From CAVVMA01 sp963830715 (GTDB lineage: Bacteria; Desulfobacterota; Binatia; Binatales; Binataceae): a DNA stretch of 64,000 nucleotides. Of the stretch, positions 45,570-54,096 are shown one piece after another. Under the pieces are notes generated by a model. It worked only from the letters and a program-made list of their open reading frames with translations. It searched no databases and was not told the DNA's origin. Numbering within the stretch: the stretch's first letter is position 1; every line of letters starts with the position of its first letter. The position numbers and the translations under genes were made by a program. Where the stretch lies: positions 62,001 to 126,000 of the forward strand of contig CAWHNS010000002.1 in NCBI GenBank assembly GCA_963830715.1. The letters run 5' to 3'.

Positions 45570-46849
45570 AGATCGGCGGCTTCCCACCCTGCGGCTTGCG
45601 TGAGCGCCCCGCCCTTAAGGCAGCCGAGGACCCTGATCTCTCCCTCATCTAGAGCGAGCAGCGTGGTTGCTTCAGGGGCTGCGCCGGCCTCGCGCAACCT
45701 GGTTCCGCGAACGCCCTTCTCCACCCAAAACAGGGAACTGCTTTCACACCTCGCTATGTCGGTGACAGTCGCGTCAGAGGACGGGGCAAAAGCGGTTGCC
45801 CTCAACTGGAAGCCCGATTCCTCTGCTCCCGCGAGAAAGCCCTGGTCGCGAAAGCGGCCCTTCAGCCAGCGGCGGCGAACCATCAGGATTTCATCGCCGG
45901 TCGCGGACCAGCGCAAGCAGCCAAATGCCGCATCTGGCTTCTCCGCAACGCTGATGTTCCGGCCCGTTCGAAGATCCGTCACGACCAGAACATTTCCGGC
46001 AGGAGCACCAGGCGCCGTGATATCGCTCGCCGGTAATATCTCCGGGTTTGATGACAAGTAGGCGAGAAAATCGCCGTCCATCGAGAGCCGGGGACGCCCG
46101 ACATAAGCGGTCTGCGCAACGATCTCTTTCGGGCTTTGGCCATCGAAGCTGATTGCCCAGAGGCCACTATGGATCATGCCGCGGAAAGGCAGCAGCCCCA
46201 GGAAATAAGCTTTCCCTGTTTCCGTGGACCGCCCGAGCGGGACAGGAATCGCCTCTGCGATCGTGTTCTTCGAATCTGACGAGATCGCGACTCGGCTATC
46301 GCCCGTGCCAACGTCGGCCAGAACGGTGCGCCAGTGCGCATGACGGCTTCGGCTCTCCCGCAAATTCATCTCGGTGAAGATCAATTCCGTGGGGTGTGAA
46401 CCGAAAGAAAACCCCAGAATCGCGAGTCCATTCTCGGGCTTGACCCGGCAAATGCGGCCCTCCCTCAAATTCAGGATCTCTACATAGTTCCGGCACGGAT
46501 CGACTCCTTCGCGCGCCAGATATGCAATCCGGTCCGGGGCGCCACTAATGTCCATTTCCCCGGAGGGCCGCGTGACGAGCGGAACCAGCGCCCCGCTGCG
46601 AAGATCGAGCGCGGCCAGCGTAGTAGAGCCCCATCGAATACTAGCTATCAGCAATCCTTGACCGGGGAGGACAGGCCAGGCATGCGATTCGCAGCCGAAC
46701 ACCTCGCGAATTCCATCGGTTTGCGAGTACAGATTCCGGGAGTCGGAGTTCGAAGAAGGGCTTCCAGATACTATTGGGGGACTCGGGGTGCAACCCGAGA
46801 GTAGAATCGAGACCGCGGCAATCGCCGCAACGTTAGCGCAAGTCTTCAA
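45566..46849 (-). CDS. Beta-propeller (TolB/WD40-like) lipoprotein
   Basis: 427 residues. VAAIAAVSILLSGC is a signal with lipobox. The mature part has repeated blades of the type ...TTLAALDLRSGALVPLV..., GNVLVVTDLRTGRNISV, FGCLRWSATGDEILMVRRRW, as in TolB-like propellers. No catalytic residues are evident. Encoded between the Rieske and cytochrome b genes with ATGA coupling, so it is probably a subunit or assembly factor of the complex; such a partner is not part of known bc1 or b6f complexes. Confidence 0.75.
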   Translation of the reverse strand: MKTCANVAAIAAVSILLSGCTPSPPIVSGSPSSNSDSRNLYSQTDGIREVFGCESHAWPVLPGQGLLIASIRWGSTTLAALDLRSGALVPLVTRPSGEMDISGAPDRIAYLAREGVDPCRNYVEILNLREGRICRVKPENGLAILGFSFGSHPTELIFTEMNLRESRSRHAHWRTVLADVGTGDSRVAISSDSKNTIAEAIPVPLGRSTETGKAYFLGLLPFRGMIHSGLWAISFDGQSPKEIVAQTAYVGRPRLSMDGDFLAYLSSNPEILPASDITAPGAPAGNVLVVTDLRTGRNISVAEKPDAAFGCLRWSATGDEILMVRRRWLKGRFRDQGFLAGAEESGFQLRATAFAPSSDATVTDIARCESSSLFWVEKGVRGTRLREAGAAPEATTLLALDEGEIRVLGCLKGGALTQAAGWEAADL

Positions 46850-46879
46850 AACAGTCAGCTCGATCGGTCGTAGAAAAAA

Positions 46880-47332
46880 CTAAACAAACTTGAAATAGGT
46901 TCCTCTTGGAACGCTGAAACTCGTGTCCACCACCAACTGGCCGTCGGGAGCCTGGAGGATCCTGAACCAGGGCAGTGGCCTCGGAGCGGGCCCTGCGAGC
47001 ACCACGCCGCTCGCGTCGTACTTGCTGCCATGGCAGGGACATTGGTAGCCCCACTCGACTCTGGTCACTGCGCAGCCAAGATGAGTGCAGGCCGCAGACA
47101 TAGCCCTGATGCCGCGCTCGGTCGATATTAGGAACAGCCGGTCTTTGCCGAAGAATACCTGGGTCCCCGGGGGAAAGTCCTGGGGTCTTCCGACTTTGAT
47201 GGCGCCAGGGGGACCGAACGTGACATTCGGCACCAGAAATCGGAGCGAGCCGGCCCCCATCATAGCCACTGGTAGGCTCACTCCGCTCCAGGCCAGTAAG
47301 GTCAGGAACTCCTCACGCGTTAACTTCTTCAT
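46880..47332 (-). CDS. Rieske [2Fe-2S] protein
   Basis: 150 residues. N-terminal MKKLTREEFLTLLAWSGVSL with one hydrophobic anchor, then the soluble domain with CTHLGCAVTR and CPCHGSKYD, giving the 2 Cys + 2 His ligands and a disulfide pair. PLPWFRIL follows as the Pro loop. No twin-arginine pair is visible in the signal. The gene start overlaps the MqnC-like gene end by 20 bases. Confidence 0.93.
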   Translation of the reverse strand: MKKLTREEFLTLLAWSGVSLPVAMMGAGSLRFLVPNVTFGPPGAIKVGRPQDFPPGTQVFFGKDRLFLISTERGIRAMSAACTHLGCAVTRVEWGYQCPCHGSKYDASGVVLAGPAPRPLPWFRILQAPDGQLVVDTSFSVPRGTYFKFV

Positions 47333-48542
47333 TCTTGCGCCCGGAGACAGCCGCTTCGCCTAATGTCGCCGCGCTATCACGTAGGCCGGCGCCAATCAGG
47401 CAGTTGCGGCTCAGAATGTTGTAGTGTGCGTCACGCAGCGCGGGTACAAAGCCGGCAGCGCTGATGCAGCCCTCCACTTGCTGTATCAGGGGTTGCGTCG
47501 GTTCCGGGAGTTGTTTGCCGGAGGCCATCATGGCCGCGTTGATGGCGTTTATCGACCCGGTCCCGCAAAGATCATTTGCGCCGGCGCGAAGAGCCGCCTG
47601 AGCTACACCGAAGCCCATGGTACGCCAGACCGCGCGATGATTGCGGATGTTATTCAGGGCCAGGCGCGCCACGGCAACGTGACGAAGGTACTCACGCGAC
47701 GTCTCGTCCGGGTGCGCGGCCGGCGCCTTGCCGTTGAGTCGGGTTGGTTCGAGCCGGGCCGGCCACACCTTGAATGCGGCAAACCCATTGCCATAACGCT
47801 CCATCGCGATGTCCTGATGTTCGCGCAGGGCAAGCAAGTGCTCCACGCGCTGCGCAGAGGTCTCGCCGAAACCGGTGACCATGCTGGCCCATGGGTTGAA
47901 AAGCCCGATCTTCAGCGCAGTGTCGATGATCCTGAACCAGTTGGATACTGTAAGCCGTGTCGGAGCGGTGCGCGCGCGCACTTTATCCACCAGGATTTCG
48001 GCGGAAGCCCCGGGCATTCCATCCATGCCGGCGTCCTTCAGATCGGCCAGAAGCTCTTCCGCGGTGCGGCCGGTGAGCTTCTCCAGACCAAGGATCTCCT
48101 CTGGGCTGAGTGCGTCGATGTGAATTTCGGGATAGCCGGCTTTGATCAGACGGAACAGTTCGAGATACCATTCGAAAGGCAGATCGGGATTGACGCCGCC
48201 TTGAATCAGAACGTCGCGGCCGTCGATTCGCCTGATCTCCTCCATCTGGCCAAGAATTTCGTCGAACGTGAGAGTAAAAGCGCCCTTCTGATGGCCGGCG
48301 CGATAGAAAGCGCAGAACCTGCAGGCCACGACGCAGACATTCGTATAGTCAATGTTGCCCCCAATCGAGTAGGTGGCTACCTCAGGATCGGTTCGCTGGA
48401 GGCGAAGCTCGTGAGCACCGGCGGCCAGCTCCGGCCAGGGAACCTCGTAGAGCGCAAGGACCTGTTCTCGCGAAAGACGCCTTCCGGCGACCGCCCGATC
48501 GAGCGCATTTCCCGCAAACGATGAAGTATCACAGGCTTTCAT
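47313..48542 (-). CDS. Radical SAM enzyme related to MqnC (dehypoxanthine futalosine cyclase)
   Basis: 409 residues from ATG 48542. Radical SAM site NIDYTNVCVVACRFCAFYR (CX3CX2C) as in the MqnC/MqnE/CofH group, then DVLIQGGVNPDLPFEWYLEL, IHIDALSPEEI and GNGFAAFKVWPARLEPT matching MqnC elements (GGF-AFIPW variant). MqnC makes the spiro naphthoquinone precursor in the futalosine menaquinone route; no other mqn gene is in the window. It may instead be a specialised paralogue modifying a cofactor or quinone for the operon. The family match is good, the exact function open. Confidence 0.75.
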   Translation of the reverse strand: MKACDTSSFAGNALDRAVAGRRLSREQVLALYEVPWPELAAGAHELRLQRTDPEVATYSIGGNIDYTNVCVVACRFCAFYRAGHQKGAFTLTFDEILGQMEEIRRIDGRDVLIQGGVNPDLPFEWYLELFRLIKAGYPEIHIDALSPEEILGLEKLTGRTAEELLADLKDAGMDGMPGASAEILVDKVRARTAPTRLTVSNWFRIIDTALKIGLFNPWASMVTGFGETSAQRVEHLLALREHQDIAMERYGNGFAAFKVWPARLEPTRLNGKAPAAHPDETSREYLRHVAVARLALNNIRNHRAVWRTMGFGVAQAALRAGANDLCGTGSINAINAAMMASGKQLPEPTQPLIQQVEGCISAAGFVPALRDAHYNILSRNCLIGAGLRDSAATLGEAAVSGRKNEEVNA

Positions 48543-48610
48543 CGAAGCTCCTCCGCACATCCGATCGAAGTTAGCATCGGAACAATTCGCCTGGCGCGAC
48601 CCAAAAGCAT

Positions 48611-49918
48611 CTACGGCGCTGCCGCCACCAACGCCTGTGTCGTAAAGAAGTTTTTGTCCACGGCACCCATGTTGATGTACCAGGAGTCTCGTTCGGCTGT
48701 CTGGGGCGCCGGCGAATAGCATATTGACGCAAACCCTGTCTTGAGGTCCTGGATACTGGCCGCGACCTGAAACACGCGCTTGAACGGATATATCGCAACT
48801 CGCGCGTCCGGCGCGGCCCGATCGCGGTACGCCGCCCATCGCAGATAATTCTTCCAGAGCTCTCCGTTGCGGTCGTACAAGTCCTGGTACACAATATGTG
48901 TCGCTTCCGAGTCCACGTACAGAATGTGCCGGCTGTAGAGTTCCTCCGATATCCGGTCGCGCCGGGCGACTCCCTGCACAATGTAAAGATGCCGCAGTTC
49001 CCAGCTTTCCGGGCACGCGCTCGCCCCACCATCGGTCCGGCACGTGACTTCCGGTACGTTGGCTGCGTGGACGCAGGCGAGCATGTTTTTCTCGCCCAGG
49101 AAGCGCCAATTATAGTTCTCGTTTTTTGCGGCAAAGCCCTGGAAGTTGTCGGGTCCCCAGGTGATCGCACCGGCTGCAGTGCCGAGCGCCGCTTCGTTGA
49201 ACCGGCGCAGCTTTCTCAGTCCGGGCATCCACCACCAAACGTCATCGCCTTTCGCCGGGTTCGCGTAGCGATAGCGTACGAAGCCGCGTCCCCTGTCCTC
49301 TTCCGGTGCGAGAAACGGATAGAAGGCGGTGAGCGCGTAGCGCCCACTGTTGAGAAAATCGCGATCGACCGGGATTGGTTCGACTTCGGTCCGGCCCACG
49401 AGGTTGTAGCTTGCCAGATGACCGATCTCGAAGTAGTCAATTGGGCGATAGAACCGGTTGAGACCGGCATACTCACTGATGCAGGCGAAGTCCCTGACGT
49501 CATAGTCGTCGGTCGAAGTCGGGCGGAACATGTTGTTCCACATTATCTTCGTGCCGGCGTCGGGATCGTTCGGATCGATAAACGGAAATGGTTCGCCGGC
49601 TACATAGCCGACAAGGCTCCTGCCGTCGGCGCTGAGCCTCACCTGTCCGGCATATTTTTCGGTCGCCTCGCGATAGGGCGGAGGCCACTCAACGCGCCCA
49701 CCAGCGACGATCTTCATCGACATGCCGCCCAGCACTCTTAGATAGACTCCCGGCGAAACCAGGTTTCGTACCTTGTAGGCGTCGCTTGTTGTGACGAAGT
49801 CGCCCGGTTTCACTTGAGCAAGAGCGGAGGACGAACCGAGCGCAATCAACATGAGCGTCCAGAGCGCTGCCGCGCGGCACAATTTCGAAACGCTTTCTGC
49901 TTGGCGGGTCCTGTTCAT
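48611..49918 (-). CDS. DUF1329 exported protein
   Basis: 435 residues from ATG 49918 with AGGAG upstream at 7 bases. Signal peptide AALWTLMLIALGSSSALAQ. The DUF1329 fold is related to LolB-type lipid-binding proteins and is recognised by YREATEKYAGQVRLSADGRS, the WWWMPGLRKLRRFN segment and IVYQDLYDRNGELWKNYLRW. Members are often encoded beside steroid, terpene or hydrocarbon degradation genes with outer-membrane proteins, suggesting handling of hydrophobic molecules. Periplasmic or outer membrane. Confidence 0.8.
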   Translation of the reverse strand: MNRTRQAESVSKLCRAAALWTLMLIALGSSSALAQVKPGDFVTTSDAYKVRNLVSPGVYLRVLGGMSMKIVAGGRVEWPPPYREATEKYAGQVRLSADGRSLVGYVAGEPFPFIDPNDPDAGTKIMWNNMFRPTSTDDYDVRDFACISEYAGLNRFYRPIDYFEIGHLASYNLVGRTEVEPIPVDRDFLNSGRYALTAFYPFLAPEEDRGRGFVRYRYANPAKGDDVWWWMPGLRKLRRFNEAALGTAAGAITWGPDNFQGFAAKNENYNWRFLGEKNMLACVHAANVPEVTCRTDGGASACPESWELRHLYIVQGVARRDRISEELYSRHILYVDSEATHIVYQDLYDRNGELWKNYLRWAAYRDRAAPDARVAIYPFKRVFQVAASIQDLKTGFASICYSPAPQTAERDSWYINMGAVDKNFFTTQALVAAAP

Positions 49919-50086
49919 GCCTGACTCCTGACAAAGTCCTTCAATAATGGGCCACAACAAGCATCCACCATGCCGACACCTATCATCAGGATCTGCGACT
50001 GCAACGGACGAACTTTGTGTGGCCAACGGCTACACACCCGGCTCCATTCGAGCCACTCTTGGATTGACGTTACTCCCACGATCTCG

Positions 50087-51109
50087 TCATCCTCCAAGGA
50101 CGTGCATACGCGCCGGGGGGCCGCTGTGGACGGGTCGATCGACATAGCCTCGCGGCTTGTCCCACACGGTTGTACGGATCAACTGTTCGATCGCGTCCGG
50201 GCGCCGGCCGGCGCGAAGTCCGCTTCGGAGGTCAACGCCCGCGGTGGAAAAAAGGCACGGAAACAACTTTCCGTCCGCCGTCAGTCGAATCCGATCGCAA
50301 TCGGCGCAAAACGGGTTCGACACCGTCGATATGACTCCGAGAGGGTAGGTGTGGTTTAAGAGGTAGTAAGTCGCCGGCTCGCGACTGTGCGGCATCGCGA
50401 CGACCTCGAAATGCCGAGCGAGGGCCGCAATGATTTCCTTTTCGCAAAAGACCTTGTCGGGACTCCACATTCCCCGGGCGTCGAGTGGCATGAACTCGAT
50501 AAGTCTCAGTGGAAGACGATGCTCATAGCCCCACAGCGCGAGCGGCACAATGTCGTTCTCATTTCGGCCGCGAATGACAACCGCATTGACCTTAACGTCA
50601 AGTCCCGCGTCACGGGCCTGTGCGATGCTCCGTAAGACCTGGTTGACGTCGCCGCCTCCGGTGAGGTCGGAGAAGCGCGCGGGGGAGAGCGAGTCGATAC
50701 TTACGTTCACATCGTCGAGGCCGGCATCTCTCAGCGCTCGCGCTTCGCGGCCCAGAAACACGCCGTTGGTGGACAGCGATATTCTCTTCAGGCCCGCGGG
50801 CCGCAAGCGGCCGAGCATCGCAATGAAGTTGACCGCGTTGCGCCTCGCGAGCGGTTCCCCGCCGGTGAGCCGAATCTGTTCGATTCCCAGTTGCGCGACG
50901 AAAAGCGCGGCCAGCGTGTACAGTTCCTCGAAGGCGAGCAACTCGCTTCTCGGCTTCCATGCCGGTTCGTCGGGCATACAGTACACACACCTCAAGTTGC
51001 ATCGATCTGTAAGAGACAGCCGCAACTTCTTCTTGGTTCTGCCGAAACGATCGACCAGTGGACCGCGACTCCCCCGCGCGCTCCCGCCCCCGGGGTCTTG
51101 ATCGTTCAT
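50087..51109 (-). CDS. moaA: GTP 3',8-cyclase MoaA
   Basis: First step of molybdenum cofactor synthesis. 340 residues from ATG 51109; an in-frame extension to 51190 overlaps the upstream gene and is not MoaA-like. SAM cluster LTDRCNLRCVYCMP, GGEPLARRN, second cluster CADCDRIRLTADGKLFPC, and the C-terminal Gly-Gly needed for catalysis (MHVLGG). Its location inside an operon with two molybdenum enzymes suggests dedicated cofactor supply; no other moa or mog gene is present here. Confidence 0.92.
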   Translation of the reverse strand: MNDQDPGGGSARGSRGPLVDRFGRTKKKLRLSLTDRCNLRCVYCMPDEPAWKPRSELLAFEELYTLAALFVAQLGIEQIRLTGGEPLARRNAVNFIAMLGRLRPAGLKRISLSTNGVFLGREARALRDAGLDDVNVSIDSLSPARFSDLTGGGDVNQVLRSIAQARDAGLDVKVNAVVIRGRNENDIVPLALWGYEHRLPLRLIEFMPLDARGMWSPDKVFCEKEIIAALARHFEVVAMPHSREPATYYLLNHTYPLGVISTVSNPFCADCDRIRLTADGKLFPCLFSTAGVDLRSGLRAGRRPDAIEQLIRTTVWDKPRGYVDRPVHSGPPARMHVLGG

Positions 51110-51152
51110 CGACAGGCCCAATGCTATTTCCGTTCCGGCAATTCGAACGGGG

Positions 51153-51686
51153 CTAGAAGAGGAACCCGCCGAAACGCAGGAAGCCGCCAATCAGGATCGC
51201 CAGCATTGAGGCGACAACATTGTAGCGGGCGAACCGTTGCATCAAGGTCGCGTAGCGCATCGCGTCCTGCCGGGCGGTCTCCACCTGCTGCCTGGTCGTA
51301 TCGTAGGGCACTTTTATCAAGACTCGAGGCCGCAAGTAGAAGGTGAGGATCGTGGCAGTCACCACCAGCGAGAGCCAGATCGTGATCATAATCAGCAGCG
51401 CGACTCCGTAAGCGCTGCCATAGAACCGCCAGGTGATAAGGCGGCCGATCGCTGAAAGCCGCCACAGCAGAAGAAGGCCCGTCAGTGGCAGGCCGCCGAG
51501 CGTGATCCAGTTCAGAATCGCGAAGTCCACGCCGATCTTGTCTCCGAGCCGCGCGGCCTGACCCGGCGGGATCACGTCGAGACGCGGCGTCAGGAGAAAA
51601 TCCAGAAACACGTTGGAACCGACGAACACGGCGGCGAAAAGAATATGCAGTCCGATCAGAATCTGCGACTCGATGGTGATTATCAC
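51153..51686 (-). CDS. Four-helix integral membrane protein (DUF2269/CopD-like)
   Basis: 177 residues with four helices: GLHILFAAVFVGSNVFLDFL, WITLGGLPLTGLLLLW, VALLIMITIWLSLVVTATIL, and YNVVASMLAILIGGFLRFGG. His near the start of helix 1 and no CXXCH. Coupled to the U32 gene by ATGA. It could anchor the molybdenum enzyme or, less likely, bind haem b like the gamma subunit of type II enzymes, but only one clear helix-embedded His is visible. Confidence 0.65.
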   Translation of the reverse strand: MIITIESQILIGLHILFAAVFVGSNVFLDFLLTPRLDVIPPGQAARLGDKIGVDFAILNWITLGGLPLTGLLLLWRLSAIGRLITWRFYGSAYGVALLIMITIWLSLVVTATILTFYLRPRVLIKVPYDTTRQQVETARQDAMRYATLMQRFARYNVVASMLAILIGGFLRFGGFLF

Positions 51687-52786
51687 CGGCCACTCCGATA
51701 GCTCCCGACCCGGATCCTCTCCAGGTCCGATTCCAGGACCCGCGCCATTTCGGCGCTATCTCCCTCAACTCGAACCGCGCGTTTCGCCCACTGTCCGCAG
51801 TAGTCGCATCGGTCGCAATCGAGCGCGCAGCGGTCGTCCTGGAAGAAGCGCAGAAACCCGTCCAGTGCGGCGCTCGCGATCTTCACGCGCACGGGCTCGA
51901 TACTTTGGCCGAATACCGATTCCGGAGACTGGGTGCCGACCAGCAGCCGCGCAACGTCGTCGCAATGCCGCGAGTGGTAGGCGTCTGCGACCGCGGTTAT
52001 CCAGTCGGTGTGCGAACTCGGCCCCTCCTCCATCTTCTCGCGGCCGGCCACCTTGAATATGTCGATGCCAAGGTCTTCATAAGCCGATAGGTCCTCGGGA
52101 CGTATCCACGGCGAGCGCAGGTACTCTATCGGGTCGGTCGTCCTTTGCAACGAGCATTGATAGTAGCAGTAGTCAACATGGTAACGGCCTGCGATACTCT
52201 CCCGAGAGTGAGAAATCATGTTGGAGTGGTATTGGCGAATCGGACAACTGAGGACGCAGCCTTCGTTGACTACCAGCGACAGGCGACAGCCGACCGCCTT
52301 GCGGATGGCCTTCAGATGGCGGAAGTCGCGGTTCACCTGCGGATCGAGATGGATCACCGCGGCGCCGAGTTCGGCGAAGAAGCGGGCCTTGCGCGGGTCG
52401 TTGACCGAGGCAAGCACTGAAACGTGCAGCTCGAGATCGGGAAAGTTCTGCCGCACCAGCTCCATGACGAACGGATTGGCGGTGACCACCGCGTCCGCGT
52501 CGATGTCGACCAGCCATTGCAGGCGCTGAAGCACTTCGCCACGCCCCACCTCCGAAAATTCCCGGTTGCCAAGGCAGGTGGCATTCATGACGTAAACCAC
52601 CTTGATCGCGAGATCGTGCGCCTGCCGTATGTGGGCGGCGACTTCGTCTTCGCTGGCCTGAGAGAGGACAAAGGACGGCCGCAAGGTCGCCTCGGTGGGC
52701 AGACTGCCGTAAATGTACTCCGGACCGACGGACGCGATTCGTGGTAGGAGTTCGGGATCCCAGTTGGTCGGCAGCATGAGTTTCAT
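51683..52786 (-). CDS. U32-family (UbiU/UbiV-like) Fe-S protein
   Basis: 367 residues, TIM-barrel U32 fold. Conserved VNEGCVLSCPIRQYHSN with the later CYYQC supplies the four cysteines expected for the [4Fe-4S] cluster of UbiU/UbiV. A second set, CALDCDRCDYCGQW, in the C-terminal 45 residues is unusual. UbiU/UbiV carry out O2-independent hydroxylation of the ubiquinone ring; others hydroxylate tRNA (TrhP). In this operon an anaerobic hydroxylation or maturation role is likely but unproven. Overlaps both neighbours by four bases. Confidence 0.75.
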   Translation of the reverse strand: MKLMLPTNWDPELLPRIASVGPEYIYGSLPTEATLRPSFVLSQASEDEVAAHIRQAHDLAIKVVYVMNATCLGNREFSEVGRGEVLQRLQWLVDIDADAVVTANPFVMELVRQNFPDLELHVSVLASVNDPRKARFFAELGAAVIHLDPQVNRDFRHLKAIRKAVGCRLSLVVNEGCVLSCPIRQYHSNMISHSRESIAGRYHVDYCYYQCSLQRTTDPIEYLRSPWIRPEDLSAYEDLGIDIFKVAGREKMEEGPSSHTDWITAVADAYHSRHCDDVARLLVGTQSPESVFGQSIEPVRVKIASAALDGFLRFFQDDRCALDCDRCDYCGQWAKRAVRVEGDSAEMARVLESDLERIRVGSYRSGR

Positions 52787-54087
52787 CTGGCACCCGCGCG
52801 GACCTGCGGCGAAGGAATCTCACGCTTGTCGAAGACCTGGCGAAAGCCCCAATTGATGCGCAGACTTCCCAGCCAGATCAGCTCGACGCGGCTGACGGCC
52901 AGGCTATTTTGAAGCCGGCGGCGAACTTGTTCCTCGTTCGCCGCCGCGCCTTCGATCGCGACAGTGAGAATTTCGCTCCGCCGCCCGCCGTCCCGGACGA
53001 GCAGGACGTTGCGCCCAACCAGCGCGGGGTCTTCCTCGACGCACAGGCGTACGTCATAGGCGGCGATTGTCCGATCGCCAACTGCGATGCTGCTTTCGGG
53101 GCGGCCGTAAATCTTGAGCCTGCGGAAGTCGCAGCCGCAATCGCACGCGCCGGGCTGAAAAGCGGCGAAGTCGCCGGTGCAGTAGCGTACGAAGACGCTT
53201 CCGGCGGCGGTGAGCTTCGTCACGACGAGTTGGCCGCGCGTTCCCGCCGCCACGGATTTGCCTTCGCCGTTGACGACCTCGAGGTAGCAGACGTCCTCGT
53301 GCACGTGCGGTGCGCCGTGAATTGCGCATTCGTCGAGCGCCGCGCCCTCCTGCGTGCCGCCGCGCTCGAAGATGTCGCCGACCTCGAGCCGGTCGCGAAG
53401 GAACTCGCGCAGCCAGGGCGTCAGCGGCAAGCCGACCACGGAAACCGAGTTGACGCTGCGAAACATTTTCTGCAGCCTTAGCGATTGCTCTCCCGCTCGT
53501 CGGATTAGCGAGAGCAAAAACGGGGCCGTAGTCGTGACGAAGTCGGGCCGGCTCCTGCGCAGCGTTTCGAGAAACGAGTCCATATACTCGGCACCCATGC
53601 TGCCCCAGAAGAAAACCGCGCGCCCCCCCAATCGATGGATCGCGTGAGCCTCGCACGCGGCCAGCCGGTGCCATACCGGACTCATCAGAAGCGCAGTCAT
53701 CCCTGGCTTGAAGCCGGCCCATTGGAACCCGCGCATCGTAGGCCGGATGTACACTTCCTGTTCGGCGGGACTGAGCCATACCAGCAGCGGCTCGCCCGAC
53801 GTGCCGCGAGTGCTGAAACCGACCGGCCCCTGGCCGGGGTTCATCCAGGTCTCGCCCGCCTTGACCAGGTGCTCCTTTCCCACGATCGGAAAGCGCTCGA
53901 GATCTTGCATCGAGCCCAGCGCTGCTTCGTCCACACCGGCTTGCGCCCACAGACGCCTGTATAGCGGCACATGCTCTCGAGCGTGCGCGACTACTTCGCG
54001 CAACCTCTCCAATTGCCACTTTCTGAGAGTCTCATCGGGCCAGGATTCGATGGCGCCCGAGGACTGGTATGCGGCACGTGGCGGCAT
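52783..54087 (-). CDS. Phenylacetate-CoA ligase-like adenylate-forming enzyme
   Basis: 434 residues, PaaK-like. P-loop FSTRGTSGEPLLVWLSPAE, the A5-type motif ERGGTQEGAALDE, and the A8-like RYCTGDFAAFQPGACDCGCD followed by RLKIYGRPESS. The family zinc or structural cysteines appear as CDCGC. Would adenylate a carboxylate and load CoA or another acceptor. Substrate unknown; looks catalytically competent. Confidence 0.82.
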   Translation of the reverse strand: MPPRAAYQSSGAIESWPDETLRKWQLERLREVVAHAREHVPLYRRLWAQAGVDEAALGSMQDLERFPIVGKEHLVKAGETWMNPGQGPVGFSTRGTSGEPLLVWLSPAEQEVYIRPTMRGFQWAGFKPGMTALLMSPVWHRLAACEAHAIHRLGGRAVFFWGSMGAEYMDSFLETLRRSRPDFVTTTAPFLLSLIRRAGEQSLRLQKMFRSVNSVSVVGLPLTPWLREFLRDRLEVGDIFERGGTQEGAALDECAIHGAPHVHEDVCYLEVVNGEGKSVAAGTRGQLVVTKLTAAGSVFVRYCTGDFAAFQPGACDCGCDFRRLKIYGRPESSIAVGDRTIAAYDVRLCVEEDPALVGRNVLLVRDGGRRSEILTVAIEGAAANEEQVRRRLQNSLAVSRVELIWLGSLRINWGFRQVFDKREIPSPQVRAGAR

Positions 54088-54096
54088 CAGGGACCT

